Assembly (NCBI RefSeq): GCF_000732925.1
Contig: NZ_CP008953.1
Span: forward strand, 1,054,001-1,118,000
Length of the DNA stretch: 64,000 nt
Source: Amycolatopsis japonica
GTDB lineage: Bacteria; Actinomycetota; Actinomycetes; Mycobacteriales; Pseudonocardiaceae
Direction: 5' to 3'
The notes under the pieces were generated by a model, which saw only the letters and a program-made list of their open reading frames with translations, made no database searches and had not been told where the DNA came from. The translations under genes were made by a program, and so were the position numbers. Positions 8,890 to 16,747 of the stretch are shown piece after piece. Positions within the stretch are counted from its first letter, which is position 1. Every line of letters starts with the position of its first letter.

Positions 8890-9471
8890 ACCGTCCCCTT
8901 TTGTTGACGAAGGCCGATCACGCGACATCCTGCCTCACGGGGTGAGTCCGTACCCGAGGAAGGGGTCAATCCGCCGAAAGCGACCTTCGTCACGTTCGAC
9001 CGGGTGACGGATGCGTCCTCCAGGGCACCCGTCGCTGCGCCGAATGGCCGCTGACTACCGGATATACGACGCAGAGCGCGGAAAATCACCGACCTGGCCA
9101 GCGGTTCGTGAAGAAATAATTCGGAAGACATGGCAACCCCATGCAGCGCGACGGCCACTTATTACCTACGATGTAGGAGGCGGCCCGCTCCCAGTGACCC
9201 CCAGGCTGGTCGAGCGGGCCGCCCTCAGCCCCTTTGCCCCACTTCGGTCGACGCTGGCGCGTCTTCCCGAAGGTGGGGCTTCGTCGTATCACCCGGGGGG
9301 CCGAGCCCCCCGGACCCCCGCGGTGCGGTCGGCGCCGGTCTCGACGGGGTGGCCTAGGGCGCGGAGCGCCCTGGCCGGGCGAGAGCGCGCAGGGTACGGA
9401 GCGCGGGGAAAGGTCTGGGAAAGGTCGGGGCGTGATCCTGTCGTCTGTTAGGTGACGAGGGGAGACGACCG
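8890..9471. other. 582-bp non-coding region rich in hairpins
   Basis: No credible gene is seen on either strand. The left third is the leader of the ABC ATPase gene. From 9165 on there is a run of inverted repeats: CCTAC-GAT-GTAGG (9165-9177); a 12-bp stem 9179-9190/9212-9223 with an inner CCAG/CTGG; 9236-9247 with 9267-9279 (12 bp, one bulged G); CCGGGGGG/CCCCCCGG (9293-9300/9306-9313); and 9351-9376 (11 bp with a bulge). I looked for SRP RNA, tmRNA, RNase P and tRNA signatures and saw none. It may be a structured RNA or a repeat region ahead of the ESX-like cassette. Confidence 0.5.
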
Positions 9472-9774
9472 GTGGACATAGATCCGGTACGGAAGATCAG
9501 AGAGTTCGCGGAACTGCTCGCGAGGAGCAAGGCCGCGCTTGTGCAGGCCGAGGGGGAGCTGGCGGGGCGGCACTACACCGCGTCGGCACGTGGGGGACTT
9601 GTGCGGGCGGAGGTGGATCATCGGGCGCGGCTCGTCGGGATCCACATCGACCGGGCCGCGGTGGCACGCAGCCGCAGTGGAGAACTCGGCGCGTACATCG
9701 TCGAGGCGGTCGGTCAGGCGCGTGAAGAGGCCCGCGCCGAATATCGGCGGCTGGCCCGGGTGGGCGTCCGATGA
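9472..9774 (+). CDS. YbaB/EbfC-like small protein
   Basis: A 100-residue protein: an N-terminal helix (VRKIREFAELLARSKAALVQAEGELAGRHY), a beta-rich middle (SARGGLVRAEVDHRARLVGIHIDR) and a C-terminal helix with YIVEAVGQAREEARAEYRRL. That helix-sheet-helix order and the G-V-A/T-hydrophobic pattern are those of the YbaB/EbfC family, dimeric nucleoid-associated proteins; related proteins sit in mycobacterial ESX loci (EspL). It opens a four-gene coupled cassette leading to two ESX-cargo-like proteins. The GTG at 9472 follows GAGGGGAGACGACC. Its stop overlaps the next ATG (ATGA at 9771). Confidence 0.72.
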   Translation: MDIDPVRKIREFAELLARSKAALVQAEGELAGRHYTASARGGLVRAEVDHRARLVGIHIDRAAVARSRSGELGAYIVEAVGQAREEARAEYRRLARVGVR

Positions 9775-10040
9775 ACGGCCTGCTGCGGCTCCACGACCTC
9801 GATGACGAAGACGACAGGCGGGCGACCTCCCGGCGAGAAGAACACTTCGCCGGCGCGGACATCGACGCCGGTCTCGGCAGGGTCCACGTCGACGAGGCCG
9901 GTGACCTGGTCGCCGTCGACCTCGACGAGCGGGCACTGCGCACGATGAACCCGGCCGCGCTCGGCGGCCACCTCCTCTCGGCGATCGAGCGGGCCGAACA
10001 GGCCGCCAGGTCCGAGCGGATCGAACGGAGAAGGCTCTGA
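9771..10040 (+). CDS. Small acidic protein, possible second YbaB-like protein
   Basis: An 89-residue protein rich in Asp, Glu and Arg. The first third (HDLDDEDDRRATSRREEHFAG) is highly charged and probably disordered; the rest (VHVDEAGDLVAVDLDERALRTMNPAALGGHLLSAIERAEQAARSER) has the alternating sheet then helix order seen in the back half of YbaB-like proteins, so it may be a truncated or divergent partner of the protein before it. It overlaps both neighbours: ATGA with the gene upstream and TGATG with the gene downstream at 10038-10042. That coupling indicates near equimolar synthesis of the cassette. Confidence 0.6.
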   Translation: MNGLLRLHDLDDEDDRRATSRREEHFAGADIDAGLGRVHVDEAGDLVAVDLDERALRTMNPAALGGHLLSAIERAEQAARSERIERRRL

Positions 10041-10369
10041 TGGCAGAGGGAACCGGCTACGAGGTCGTCCCGGAATCGCTCGCGGACATGGCGACGGAGT
10101 TCCAGACCGCGGCCGAATCGTGGACCACGCTCAAGGACACGATCGGCGGGCTGACGATGCAACCGGGCGACCTCGGTCTGCTCGCCACCGGCGCGGGATA
10201 CATCGAGGCGTACAACGACGCGTGCAAGCTCATCGTCGAGAAACTCGGCGAGGCGATCACGAGTTTCGAGGACACCGAGTCCGCGCTCGTCACCGTCGCC
10301 AACACCTACGCCGCGCAAGACGCCGAGTACTACGAGCAGTTCGGCTACCTGGGGAGCGACGATGACTGA
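10040..10369 (+). CDS. EspC-like type VII secretion target with YxxxD signal
   Basis: A 109-residue all-helical protein that begins MAEGTGYEVVPESLADMATEFQ. The start (hydrophobic-V-x-P-E-S-L), two long amphipathic helices separated by a glycine-rich turn (GGLTMQPGDLG) and a C-terminal helix place it with the EspC/WXG100-like small substrates of ESX systems. Near residue 92 the sequence YAAQD matches YxxxD/E, the known C-terminal signal of ESX substrates. There is no WXG tripeptide at the turn. It is coupled to the genes on both sides and would pair with the next protein. No secretion machinery gene (eccC, eccD, mycP) is visible in this window, so export would rely on a system elsewhere. Confidence 0.72.
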   Translation: MAEGTGYEVVPESLADMATEFQTAAESWTTLKDTIGGLTMQPGDLGLLATGAGYIEAYNDACKLIVEKLGEAITSFEDTESALVTVANTYAAQDAEYYEQFGYLGSDDD

Positions 10370-11105
10370 ACCCGCGCCGTACCCGGAAGGAGACGCGGCG
10401 ACAGTGCAGGACGCCGCGGATTTCTTGAGCACTGTCTGCGGTCCCGCCGTCGCCACCGGGGTGAGGGTGATTCTCGACGAGATCCGCAAGCTTCTCGGCG
10501 ACCGCACGATCCCCTCGTCGCGCGCCACCCAATGGGGCGAAGCGCAGAAGACACCGAGCACGGTTGCCGACGGGCTGAACACGAAACTCGGTTCGCTGGA
10601 CGCGTATTGGCAGGGAGGCGCGTTCGACGCGTTCAAGACCCACACCGATCGGGTCGTCCAGGAGTGCGACCTGACGGCCGCGAAACTGGGGGAGGTGGGC
10701 TCCCTGCTCGCCCAAACGATCGCCTTCGTGCATGAGACGTGGGGGATGGCCATCGGGTTCATCACGAAGGCGGCCGCAGGCTGTGCCAGTCTTTTCGACC
10801 CGACCGAGGTGCTCGGCGCGATCAACGACCTGGCCACCAGCTACGCCGATCTCATCGAGAACGCCCTCTCGACGATGGGCGAGTTCGCGTCCAACGTCAA
10901 GGCCGTCGAGATCTCCGCGCTCAGCTTCCCGGCGCCGGGAACACTGCCGTCCGAAGTGAGCAACCCGGACAAGTGGGTCCTCGAACCGGCGCCGGAACAC
11001 CCGCCGGAGGACAAGAAGCTGCCTGCCGAAGCCGGGATGGCCGAATCGCCAGGCGGCGTCACCACCCCCGACGAACCGGACACGGCGGAAGCGGAACCCG
11101 CCTGA
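10362..11105 (+). CDS. WXG-motif protein, likely ESX-associated partner
   Basis: A 247-residue, mainly helical protein. Residues 55-95 contain the hallmark turn DAYWQGGAFDAF (W-x-G) between two long helices, followed by a further helix with hydrophobic residues (LLAQTIAFVHETWGMAIGFITKAAAG) and a Pro/Glu-rich, probably disordered tail from about residue 190 on (PEHPPEDKKLPAEAG). This is the layout of large WXG/PPE-like ESX proteins. The start overlaps the end of the EspC-like gene by 8 bp and has GGGGAG upstream, so the two proteins are made together and probably form a heterodimer (inference). It converges with an AfsR-type regulator across a strong hairpin. Confidence 0.7.
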   Translation: MTEPAPYPEGDAATVQDAADFLSTVCGPAVATGVRVILDEIRKLLGDRTIPSSRATQWGEAQKTPSTVADGLNTKLGSLDAYWQGGAFDAFKTHTDRVVQECDLTAAKLGEVGSLLAQTIAFVHETWGMAIGFITKAAAGCASLFDPTEVLGAINDLATSYADLIENALSTMGEFASNVKAVEISALSFPAPGTLPSEVSNPDKWVLEPAPEHPPEDKKLPAEAGMAESPGGVTTPDEPDTAEAEPA

Positions 11106-11120
11106 TCCGGGGAAACCCGG

Positions 11121-11156
11121 CCGCCTCGGCGCGTGGGCCCTCACGCGCCGAGGCGG
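11121..11156. terminator. 15-bp hairpin between convergent genes
   Basis: Arms 11121-11135 and 11142-11156 are perfectly complementary with a 6-nt loop (GGCCCT). It follows the WXG gene stop by 15 bp and overlaps the last codons of the convergent AfsR-like gene, so it can end transcripts from both sides. No U-tract follows, as is common in high-GC actinomycetes. Confidence 0.7.
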
Positions 11157-13864
11157 GCCCGGATCTTCTCGGCGATCGGGTCGCCGGTGGCCGTGCACAG
11201 CCCGAGTGCCTCGTGGAGATGGTCCCGAGCCTCGGTTTCACGTCCGTCCGCCACCGACAGGTCGGCGAGCTGGACGAGCAGCCGCGCGGAGCCCCACCGG
11301 TCGTCCAGTTCGCGCGTGATCGCGAGCGCGTCCCGGTACTCCTCGCTCGCCTGCTCCCGCAGTCCCTTGTCCCGGTACAGATCGCCGAGCGTGCGCAGGG
11401 TGAACCGCAGCGACGTGCGATCGCCGCTGCTCCGCTGCAGTGCGACGGCGTTCCGCAGGTGACGCAGGGAGTCGTCGAAGAGGCCCTGCTGACGGCGAAG
11501 ATCGCCGAGATTGTTCAGCGCGATGCCCTCGCCGTGGAGGTCGCGGTCCGCCTGGAACATCTCCAGCGCGGCCGTGTAACTTTTCGCCGCTTCGGCGAAG
11601 CGGCCCATGCTGTCCTGTGTCACGCCGAGGTTGTTCAACGTCCACGCCTGCCCGTGGCGGTTGCCGAGCTCGTGGAACACCTCCGCCGTGGTGCGGAAGT
11701 ACTCGATCGCCTTCTCGAAGCCGCCGACGTCGTCGTGTGCGTTCCCGAGGCCGAGCAGCAGGTAGGCCTCGTCGACGCGTCTTCCCGACCGCCGGGCCGC
11801 GGCCACCGCGATCTCGTGGGTGACCAGCCAGTCGTCCCAGTGTTTGGTCAGGTAGAACAACCGCATCAGCGCGGCGGCCAGCAGGCAGCAGATGTGGTCG
11901 GCGCCCTGTTCCGCCGCGGTCCGCACCAGGGTCACCAGGTTCGCGCGCTCGGAGGCGAACCAGGCGAGCGCGTCGTCGCGGGTGTGGAACGGTGCTTCGG
12001 TTCGCGTCTCCTCCACCCCGCTCAAGTCGATCACCCGGGCCTTCGGGTCGACGAACGCGCGGGCCGCGATCACCGTGCGCAGGAACCACACGAACAGCCG
12101 TCGCATGCCCGCCTCACGGGAGGCGGGCTCGACCTCGTCCGCGAGTTCCCGTGCGTAGGCGCGGAGCAGGTCGTGTGTCCGGTAGCGCCCGGCGAAGCCC
12201 TCCTCGACGAGGTGCGATCGGGTGAGCGCGTCGAGAGCCTTTCGAGTGGCACGCAGGTCTTCGCCGGAGAGCGCGGCGAACGCAGACGCCGTGAGGTCGT
12301 GCCCGGGATGGAGGCCCCACAGGACGAAGAGCCGCGCGGAGGACGGTGGCAGGTGATGGAAGGACCGGGAGAACACCGAGCGGATCGCGGTGTGGGCGTC
12401 GCCGTCGGCGTCCATCAGGTCGAGGCGCCGGTGCTCGTCCGCCAGTTCGGCGGCGAGGTCGGCGACGCTGATGTTGTCGCGGGCGCGGAAGATCTCCGCG
12501 GCGACCCGCAGGGCGAGCGGCAGCCGGACGCACTGCCGCACCACCTTGTCGATCGCGTCGGCGTCGTCCGTCCGTTCGCCCGCGAGGCCACGGAACAATT
12601 CCCGCGCGTCGGAAGACGGTAGCCGTCGCAGGACGATCCTGTTCGCGCCGTCACGGGCCACCAGCCCGGCGAGTGAATCCCGGCTCGTCACGACGACGTG
12701 GCAGGAGGAACTCATCGGCAGCAGAGGCCGGACCTGCTCACAGGTCCGCGCGTTGTCGAGTACGACGAGCAGACGGCGGCGGGCGGCCAGCGCCCGGAAC
12801 CGCGCCGCCCGCGCCGGGAGGTCGCGGGGGATCGCCGGTCCTTCTACACCGAGTGCCTGGAGGAATCCTTCGAGCACGTTCGCGGCCGAGGGCGGCTGCT
12901 CCGGCCCGTAACCCCGGAGGTCGACGTACAGCTGGCCGTCGGGGAAGCGGGGGCGGACGCGGTTGCCCCAGCGGACCACCGTCGCGGTCTTGCCGACGCC
13001 AGCGGTGCCCACCACGACGCACACCGGTGCCGAATCCCGGCCGGACAGGGCGAGCTGATCGTCCAATTCGGACAGCTCCGCCGCCCTGCCGACGAAGTTC
13101 CGTACGGTGCGGGGCAGTTCCGACGGCACGACCGCCGGTGCCGTCGAGCCCGCCGGCTCGATCGGTAACCCGGCGAGGATTCGCCTTTCGGCTTCGCGAA
13201 GCTCCGGACCCGGCTCGATCCCGAGTTCTTCGACGAACAGCCGTCGTGCCGCGCGGTAGACGCCCAAGGCCGTCGTGCGCCGCCCCGCGCGGTAGAGCGC
13301 GATCATCAGCAGTTCGTGCAGGCGTTCCCGGAACGGGTGACGGCGGATCAGTTCGGTCAGCTCGTCCACCAGGGACGAAGGCCCGCCGTCGGCGAGTTCG
13401 GCCTGGCACAGCGTTTCGATGGCGGCCAGCCGGCGCTCGGTGAGCCGCCGCGCCCGCTCGGCCAGCTCCGGCGAGTCGAGCCCGTCGTACGGCTCACCGC
13501 GCCACAAGGCGAGCGCCTCACGCGAAAGTTCGGCGCACCGCCGCGGATCGCTCGCGACGGCTTCGTCCACGAGAGACTCGAACCGCTGGGCGTCGAGTTC
13601 CCCCGGCAGCACCCGCAGGTGGTAGCCACCCTCCCCGCTCGCCAGCCGATCCGGTTCGCCGAGCAGCCGCCTCAGCTTGTGGACGTGCAGATACAGCTTC
13701 GACGCGGAATCGTCGGTTTTCCCCGGCCACAAGACGTCAACGAGCGTGCTCGCCGGGACGTCGCGGTTGGCGTTCGCCAGCAGCGTCCCCAGAAGGACCT
13801 TCTGCAGACGTCCGGTGACGGTGACGGATCGGATGCGGATCGGCCCCAGTACCTCGAATTCCAT
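11141..13864 (-). CDS. AfsR/SARP-type transcriptional regulator with NB-ARC and TPR
   Basis: A 907-residue regulator in three parts. Residues 1-250: an OmpR-like winged-helix domain (MEFEVLGPIRIR, then TLVDVLWPGKTDDSASKLYLHVHKLRRLLG) and a bacterial transcriptional activation domain ending at EELGIEPGPELREAERRIL. Residues 270-560: an NB-ARC ATPase with P-loop VVVGTAGVGKTATV near 290 and the Walker B-like LLVVLDNART near 370. Residues 620-900: TPR repeats (for example GQAWTLNNLGVTQDSMGRFAEAAKSYTAALEMF). AfsR-type proteins activate secondary metabolism or other genes on ATP binding. It starts at the ATG at 13864 behind GGGGAGG. The target is not visible; the convergent ESX-like cassette and the downstream alanine dehydrogenase are its neighbours. 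Confidence 0.9.
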   Translation of the reverse strand: MEFEVLGPIRIRSVTVTGRLQKVLLGTLLANANRDVPASTLVDVLWPGKTDDSASKLYLHVHKLRRLLGEPDRLASGEGGYHLRVLPGELDAQRFESLVDEAVASDPRRCAELSREALALWRGEPYDGLDSPELAERARRLTERRLAAIETLCQAELADGGPSSLVDELTELIRRHPFRERLHELLMIALYRAGRRTTALGVYRAARRLFVEELGIEPGPELREAERRILAGLPIEPAGSTAPAVVPSELPRTVRNFVGRAAELSELDDQLALSGRDSAPVCVVVGTAGVGKTATVVRWGNRVRPRFPDGQLYVDLRGYGPEQPPSAANVLEGFLQALGVEGPAIPRDLPARAARFRALAARRRLLVVLDNARTCEQVRPLLPMSSSCHVVVTSRDSLAGLVARDGANRIVLRRLPSSDARELFRGLAGERTDDADAIDKVVRQCVRLPLALRVAAEIFRARDNISVADLAAELADEHRRLDLMDADGDAHTAIRSVFSRSFHHLPPSSARLFVLWGLHPGHDLTASAFAALSGEDLRATRKALDALTRSHLVEEGFAGRYRTHDLLRAYARELADEVEPASREAGMRRLFVWFLRTVIAARAFVDPKARVIDLSGVEETRTEAPFHTRDDALAWFASERANLVTLVRTAAEQGADHICCLLAAALMRLFYLTKHWDDWLVTHEIAVAAARRSGRRVDEAYLLLGLGNAHDDVGGFEKAIEYFRTTAEVFHELGNRHGQAWTLNNLGVTQDSMGRFAEAAKSYTAALEMFQADRDLHGEGIALNNLGDLRRQQGLFDDSLRHLRNAVALQRSSGDRTSLRFTLRTLGDLYRDKGLREQASEEYRDALAITRELDDRWGSARLLVQLADLSVADGRETEARDHLHEALGLCTATGDPIAEKIRARLGA

Positions 13865-13932
13865 CGAGTACCTCCCCGCGGACAGTGTGCCGCGACCGTG
13901 GGGAGCCGAGGGCCGGAAAGCCGCAAAAAGGA

Positions 13933-13968
13933 GCGAGGGACCTTTGCTCTTGGGCAAAGGTCCCTCGC
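13933..13968. terminator. 15-bp hairpin, GGGACCTTTGC family
   Basis: Arms 13933-13947 and 13954-13968 are perfectly complementary around a 6-nt loop (TCTTGG). It sits 20 bp beyond the stop of the alanine dehydrogenase gene (minus strand), fitting a terminator for that gene, and just ahead of the AfsR gene. Its stem GCGAGGGACCTTTGC is related in sequence to the hairpins at 6772 and 42706. Confidence 0.7.
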
Positions 13969-13988
13969 GTGGGAGTGTGGCGTGGGGG

Positions 13989-15104
13989 TCAGGCCAGGAC
14001 GGCGGCCAGCTCCGTGGCGGGCAGGTCGTGCGCGGCCGCGACCGGGGCGTTGGTCAGCGCGCCCGCGTGCGTGTTGAGGCCCTTCGCGAGCGAAGCGTCG
14101 GCCTGCAGCGCCTTCTGCCAGCCGTGGTCCGCCAGCTGGACGGCGTACGGCAGCGTCACGTTGGTCAGGCCGTAGGTCGAGGTGCGGGGCACCGCGCCCG
14201 GCATGTTCGCGACGCAGTAGAAGACCGACTCGTGGACCTTGTAGGTCGGCTCGTCGTGCGTGGTCGGCCGCGAGTCGGCGAAGCAGCCGCCCTGGTCGAT
14301 CGCGATGTCCACCAGCACGCTGCCGGGACGCATCCGCGACACGAGGTCGTTCGAGACCAGCTTCGGGGCCTTCGCGCCGGGCACGAGCACCGCGCCGATG
14401 ACCATGTCGGCCTCCAGCACGGACTGCTCGACCGAAAGCGCGTTCGAGGTCACCGTGCGGATGCGGCCGCCGAAGTCGTTGTCGATCTGGCGGAGGCGGT
14501 CGACGTTGGTGTCGAGGATCTCGACGTCCGAGCCGAGGCCGAGGGCGACCCGCGCCGCGTTGAGGCCGGCGACACCGCCGCCGATCACGACCACGCGCGC
14601 CGGGTGGACGCCGGGGATGCCGCCGGGAAGCACGCCGCGGCCACCGCTCGGCTTCATCAGGGAGAACGCGCCCACCTGCGGCGCCAGCCGTCCGGCGACC
14701 TCGGACATCGGCGCGAGCAGCGGCAGCGCGCGGTTCGGGGTCTGCACCGTCTCGTAGGCGATCGCGGTGGTGCCCGCGGCCAGCAGCGCGTCGGTCAGCG
14801 GCCGGTCCGCGGCGATGTGCAGGTAGGTGAACAGCACCTGGTCGGCGCGCAGCCGCGGGTACTCCTCGGCGATCGGCTCCTTGACCTTGAGCACGAGTTC
14901 GCCCTCGGACCAGGTCTCCTCGGCGGTGGCGAGGATCTTCGCGCCCGCGGCGACGTACTCGTCGTCGGAGATGGACGAGCCGACGCCCGCGCCGGTCTCG
15001 ACGAAGACGTCGTGGCCGCGCCCGGTCAGTTCGTGCACGCCCGCCGGGGTGAGCGCCACCCGGTATTCATGCTTCTTGATCTCACGGGGGACGGCGATAC
15101 GCAC
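13989..15104 (-). CDS. ald: Alanine dehydrogenase
   Basis: A 371-residue cytoplasmic enzyme that interconverts L-alanine and pyruvate plus ammonia with NAD. The start VRIAVPREIKKHEYRVALTPAGV carries the conserved Arg and Lys of the substrate pocket (R15, K75 region), the NAD-binding glycine motif VVIGGGVAGLNAARVALGLG is near residue 168, DAIDQGG-like motif VDIAIDQGGCFADSRPTTHDEPTY near 265 and the C-terminal GLTNVTLPYA near 305. Length is the family standard. The GTG at 15104 has a textbook AGGAGG seven bases upstream. It is transcribed away from the quinone oxidoreductase gene across a shared 165-bp upstream region. Confidence 0.97.
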   Translation of the reverse strand: MRIAVPREIKKHEYRVALTPAGVHELTGRGHDVFVETGAGVGSSISDDEYVAAGAKILATAEETWSEGELVLKVKEPIAEEYPRLRADQVLFTYLHIAADRPLTDALLAAGTTAIAYETVQTPNRALPLLAPMSEVAGRLAPQVGAFSLMKPSGGRGVLPGGIPGVHPARVVVIGGGVAGLNAARVALGLGSDVEILDTNVDRLRQIDNDFGGRIRTVTSNALSVEQSVLEADMVIGAVLVPGAKAPKLVSNDLVSRMRPGSVLVDIAIDQGGCFADSRPTTHDEPTYKVHESVFYCVANMPGAVPRTSTYGLTNVTLPYAVQLADHGWQKALQADASLAKGLNTHAGALTNAPVAAAHDLPATELAAVLA

Positions 15105-15231
15105 GGAAAGCCTCCTGGCGACGGTTCTGCGAACAAGGTGCTGCCACTCACGGTGAGCCACCCGGACGGCGGTGTCATCGTTCGCTGGAGACAGTGTTGA
15201 GAACCGATCATGGTTTTCGCGGCACAATCGC

Positions 15232-15262
15232 TTGACCTCCAGTCAACTGGAGCTTGCACCTT
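15232..15262 (+). promoter_or_regulatory. MerR/SoxR-type promoter with palindromic operator
   Basis: TTGACC at 15232-15237 is followed by the palindrome CTCCAGT-CA-ACTGGAG at 15237-15252, filling an extended spacer of about 19 bp before a weak -10-like CACCTT at 15257-15262. A -35 element followed by an inverted repeat within a 19-20 bp spacer is the hallmark of MerR-family activator promoters; the sequence resembles the SoxR box of Streptomyces, which governs a quinone oxidoreductase gene there. If this is the promoter, the transcript would begin at or next to the ATG at 15270 and be leaderless. No merR/soxR gene lies nearby. Confidence 0.55.
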
Positions 15263-15269
15263 GGGTCAC

Positions 15270-16211
15270 ATGAGAGCCGTGTGGTTGAAAGAGTTCGGCG
15301 GGCCCGAAGTGCTCGTCGCGGGCGACGCCCCGGATCCCGTGCCCGCAGCGGGCCAGGTGCTGATCGAGGTGGCCTTCGCCAACATCACGTTCGTCGAGAC
15401 GCAGTTCCGGGCGGGCGGGGGCGGGCCGTTCCGCGCCGAGCCGCCGCTGATCCCGGGCAACGGCGTCGGCGGCGTGATCAGCGCGGTCGGCGAAGGGACG
15501 GACCTCGGTCTGGTCGGCAAGCGCGTCGTGACCTCCACCGGCGGTTCCGGGGGCTACGCGGAACGGGTCGCGGTCGACGCCGACGCCGTCTTCGAGGTGC
15601 CGGACGGCCTGGCCCTCGACGCCGCGGTGGCGATCCTCGCCGACGGCCGCACGGCGACCGCGCTGGTGACCGCCGCGCGGATCCGGCCGGGAGAGCGCGT
15701 GCTCGTCGAGGCGGCGGCCGGCGGGGTCGGCGGACTGGTCGTCCAGCTCGCCAAGGCCGCCGGTGCCGAGGTCGTCGGCGCGGCGGGCGGTGCCGCGAAG
15801 ACCGAGCACGTCCGGGAGCGGGGCGCCGACCTGGCGGTCGACTACCGCGAGCCGGGCTGGGCGGAGAAGGCGGGCGAGGTCGACGTCGTGTTCGACGGGG
15901 TCGGCGGTGAGATCGGGACGGCGGCGTTCGGTTTGCTGAAGCCGGGCGGCCGGATGCTGATCTACGGCCTGTCGAGTGGTTCGTGGACGGAGGTGTCCGA
16001 AGAGGACGCCGCCGCGCGCGGGGTCACGGTGATCCGGGGCCTCGGTGGGCCCGATCAGATGCGGGCGTTCACCGAGTCCGCGCTCGCCGAAGCCGCCGCC
16101 GGACGGCTGGAACCCGTGATCGGCCAACGGTTCCCGCTCGCGCGGGCGGCGGACGCGCACGCGGTCATGCAGTCGCGGGGCGCGCTCGGCAAGACGTTGC
16201 TCGAGGTCTGA
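15270..16211 (+). CDS. Zinc-binding dehydrogenase / NADPH:quinone oxidoreductase
   Basis: A 313-residue member of the medium-chain dehydrogenase superfamily, quinone reductase branch. MRAVWLKEFGGPEVLVAGD is the typical start, the GroES-like domain spans 1-120 (IPGNGVGGVISAVG), and the Rossmann motif VEAAAGGVGGLVVQLAKAAGAEVVGAAG is at about 145-170. No zinc-binding cysteines are visible, as in quinone reductases. It probably reduces quinones or activated alkenes with NADPH. An ATG at 15270 fits the family start; longer in-frame extension to 15210 would swallow the promoter and is unlikely. It is coupled by TGATG to the following split-barrel gene. Confidence 0.88.
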   Translation: MRAVWLKEFGGPEVLVAGDAPDPVPAAGQVLIEVAFANITFVETQFRAGGGGPFRAEPPLIPGNGVGGVISAVGEGTDLGLVGKRVVTSTGGSGGYAERVAVDADAVFEVPDGLALDAAVAILADGRTATALVTAARIRPGERVLVEAAAGGVGGLVVQLAKAAGAEVVGAAGGAAKTEHVRERGADLAVDYREPGWAEKAGEVDVVFDGVGGEIGTAAFGLLKPGGRMLIYGLSSGSWTEVSEEDAAARGVTVIRGLGGPDQMRAFTESALAEAAAGRLEPVIGQRFPLARAADAHAVMQSRGALGKTLLEV

Positions 16212-16630
16212 TGTTCGACGTCGACGAATTCCTCGCCGGTCCCCTGACGGCCAGGGTCGCCGCGGCCGGGCCATCTGTACGCCCCACCTGGTACCTCTGG
16301 GAGAAGAAGGCCTTCTGGATCCTCACCGGACCATGGGCACGGCTGGCCGGTCTCGTCCGCGAGTCGCCGTCGATCGCGGTGACCGTCGACGTGTGCGACG
16401 TCGGCACCGGCCTGGTGCGGCAGGTGCTCGCGCGCGGTGAGGCCGAGGTGCTGCCGTTCGACGTCCCTCGTGGACAGCGGCTGCTGAGCCGGTATCTCGG
16501 TCCCGACGAGAGCAAATGGGATGCGCGTTTTCGTTCTTACCTGCACGATGATCCCGAGGTGAAAGGGACCGTCTGGGTCCGGATGGTGCCGAAGAGATTC
16601 GTCGCCGAAGACCTCGGCTATCGGGTATGA
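16211..16630 (+). CDS. Pyridoxamine 5'-phosphate oxidase-like split-barrel protein
   Basis: A 139-residue protein with the FMN/F420 split-barrel fold: MFDVDEFLAGPLTARVAAAGPSVRPTWYLWEKKAFWILTGPWARLAGLVRESPSIAVTVD carries the barrel strands and the W-x-x-x-G...AFWIL pattern, and the C-terminus has a VWVRMVPKRFVAEDLGYR strand. Most relatives bind FMN or F420 and reduce or oxidise small molecules; here the substrate is unknown. The start overlaps the preceding stop (TGATG at 16209-16213), so the two genes are expressed together, suggesting both belong to the same redox-stress or detoxification step. Confidence 0.82.
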   Translation: MFDVDEFLAGPLTARVAAAGPSVRPTWYLWEKKAFWILTGPWARLAGLVRESPSIAVTVDVCDVGTGLVRQVLARGEAEVLPFDVPRGQRLLSRYLGPDESKWDARFRSYLHDDPEVKGTVWVRMVPKRFVAEDLGYRV

Positions 16631-16631
16631 C

Positions 16632-16668
16632 GCACGGCCGCGTTCGCTGGGGGTGGGCGCGGTCGTGC
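16632..16668. terminator. Hairpin after the split-barrel gene
   Basis: Arms 16632-16642 (GCACGGCCGCG) and 16658-16668 (CGCGGTCGTGC) pair over 11 bp with one G-U wobble in RNA; the loop is 15 nt. It begins two bases past the stop of the split-barrel gene, so it reads as the terminator of the quinone reductase operon. Confidence 0.6.
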
Positions 16669-16714
16669 AACCTGCGAAACGGTAAATGCAGCACGATCGA
16701 GTCAAGATGTTGAT

Positions 16715-16730
16715 CTTACTGGCCGGTAAG
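16715..16730. promoter_or_regulatory. Palindrome upstream of a small gene, contains TACTGGCCGGTA
   Basis: CTTAC-T-GGCC-G-GTAAG, a near-perfect 16-bp palindrome 17 bp before the small hypothetical gene. Its centre TACTGGCCGGTA occurs again at 39231-39242 in front of fadA. Next to it is AAGAT-GTTG-ATCTT (16704-16717). Looks like an operator pair; the regulator is unknown. Confidence 0.45.
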
Positions 16731-16747
16731 CTGCCATTCTGTTCCGC

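Noticed and set aside
9086..9292. Small minus-strand protein (68 codons) in the hairpin-rich gap
   Set aside because: It reads straight through three hairpins and has a weak start; composition follows the repeats, so it is more likely non-coding.
9165..9470. SRP RNA, tmRNA or RNase P RNA in the 9.2-kb gap
   Set aside because: None of the conserved motifs (for example the SRP GGAAGG loop) is visible.
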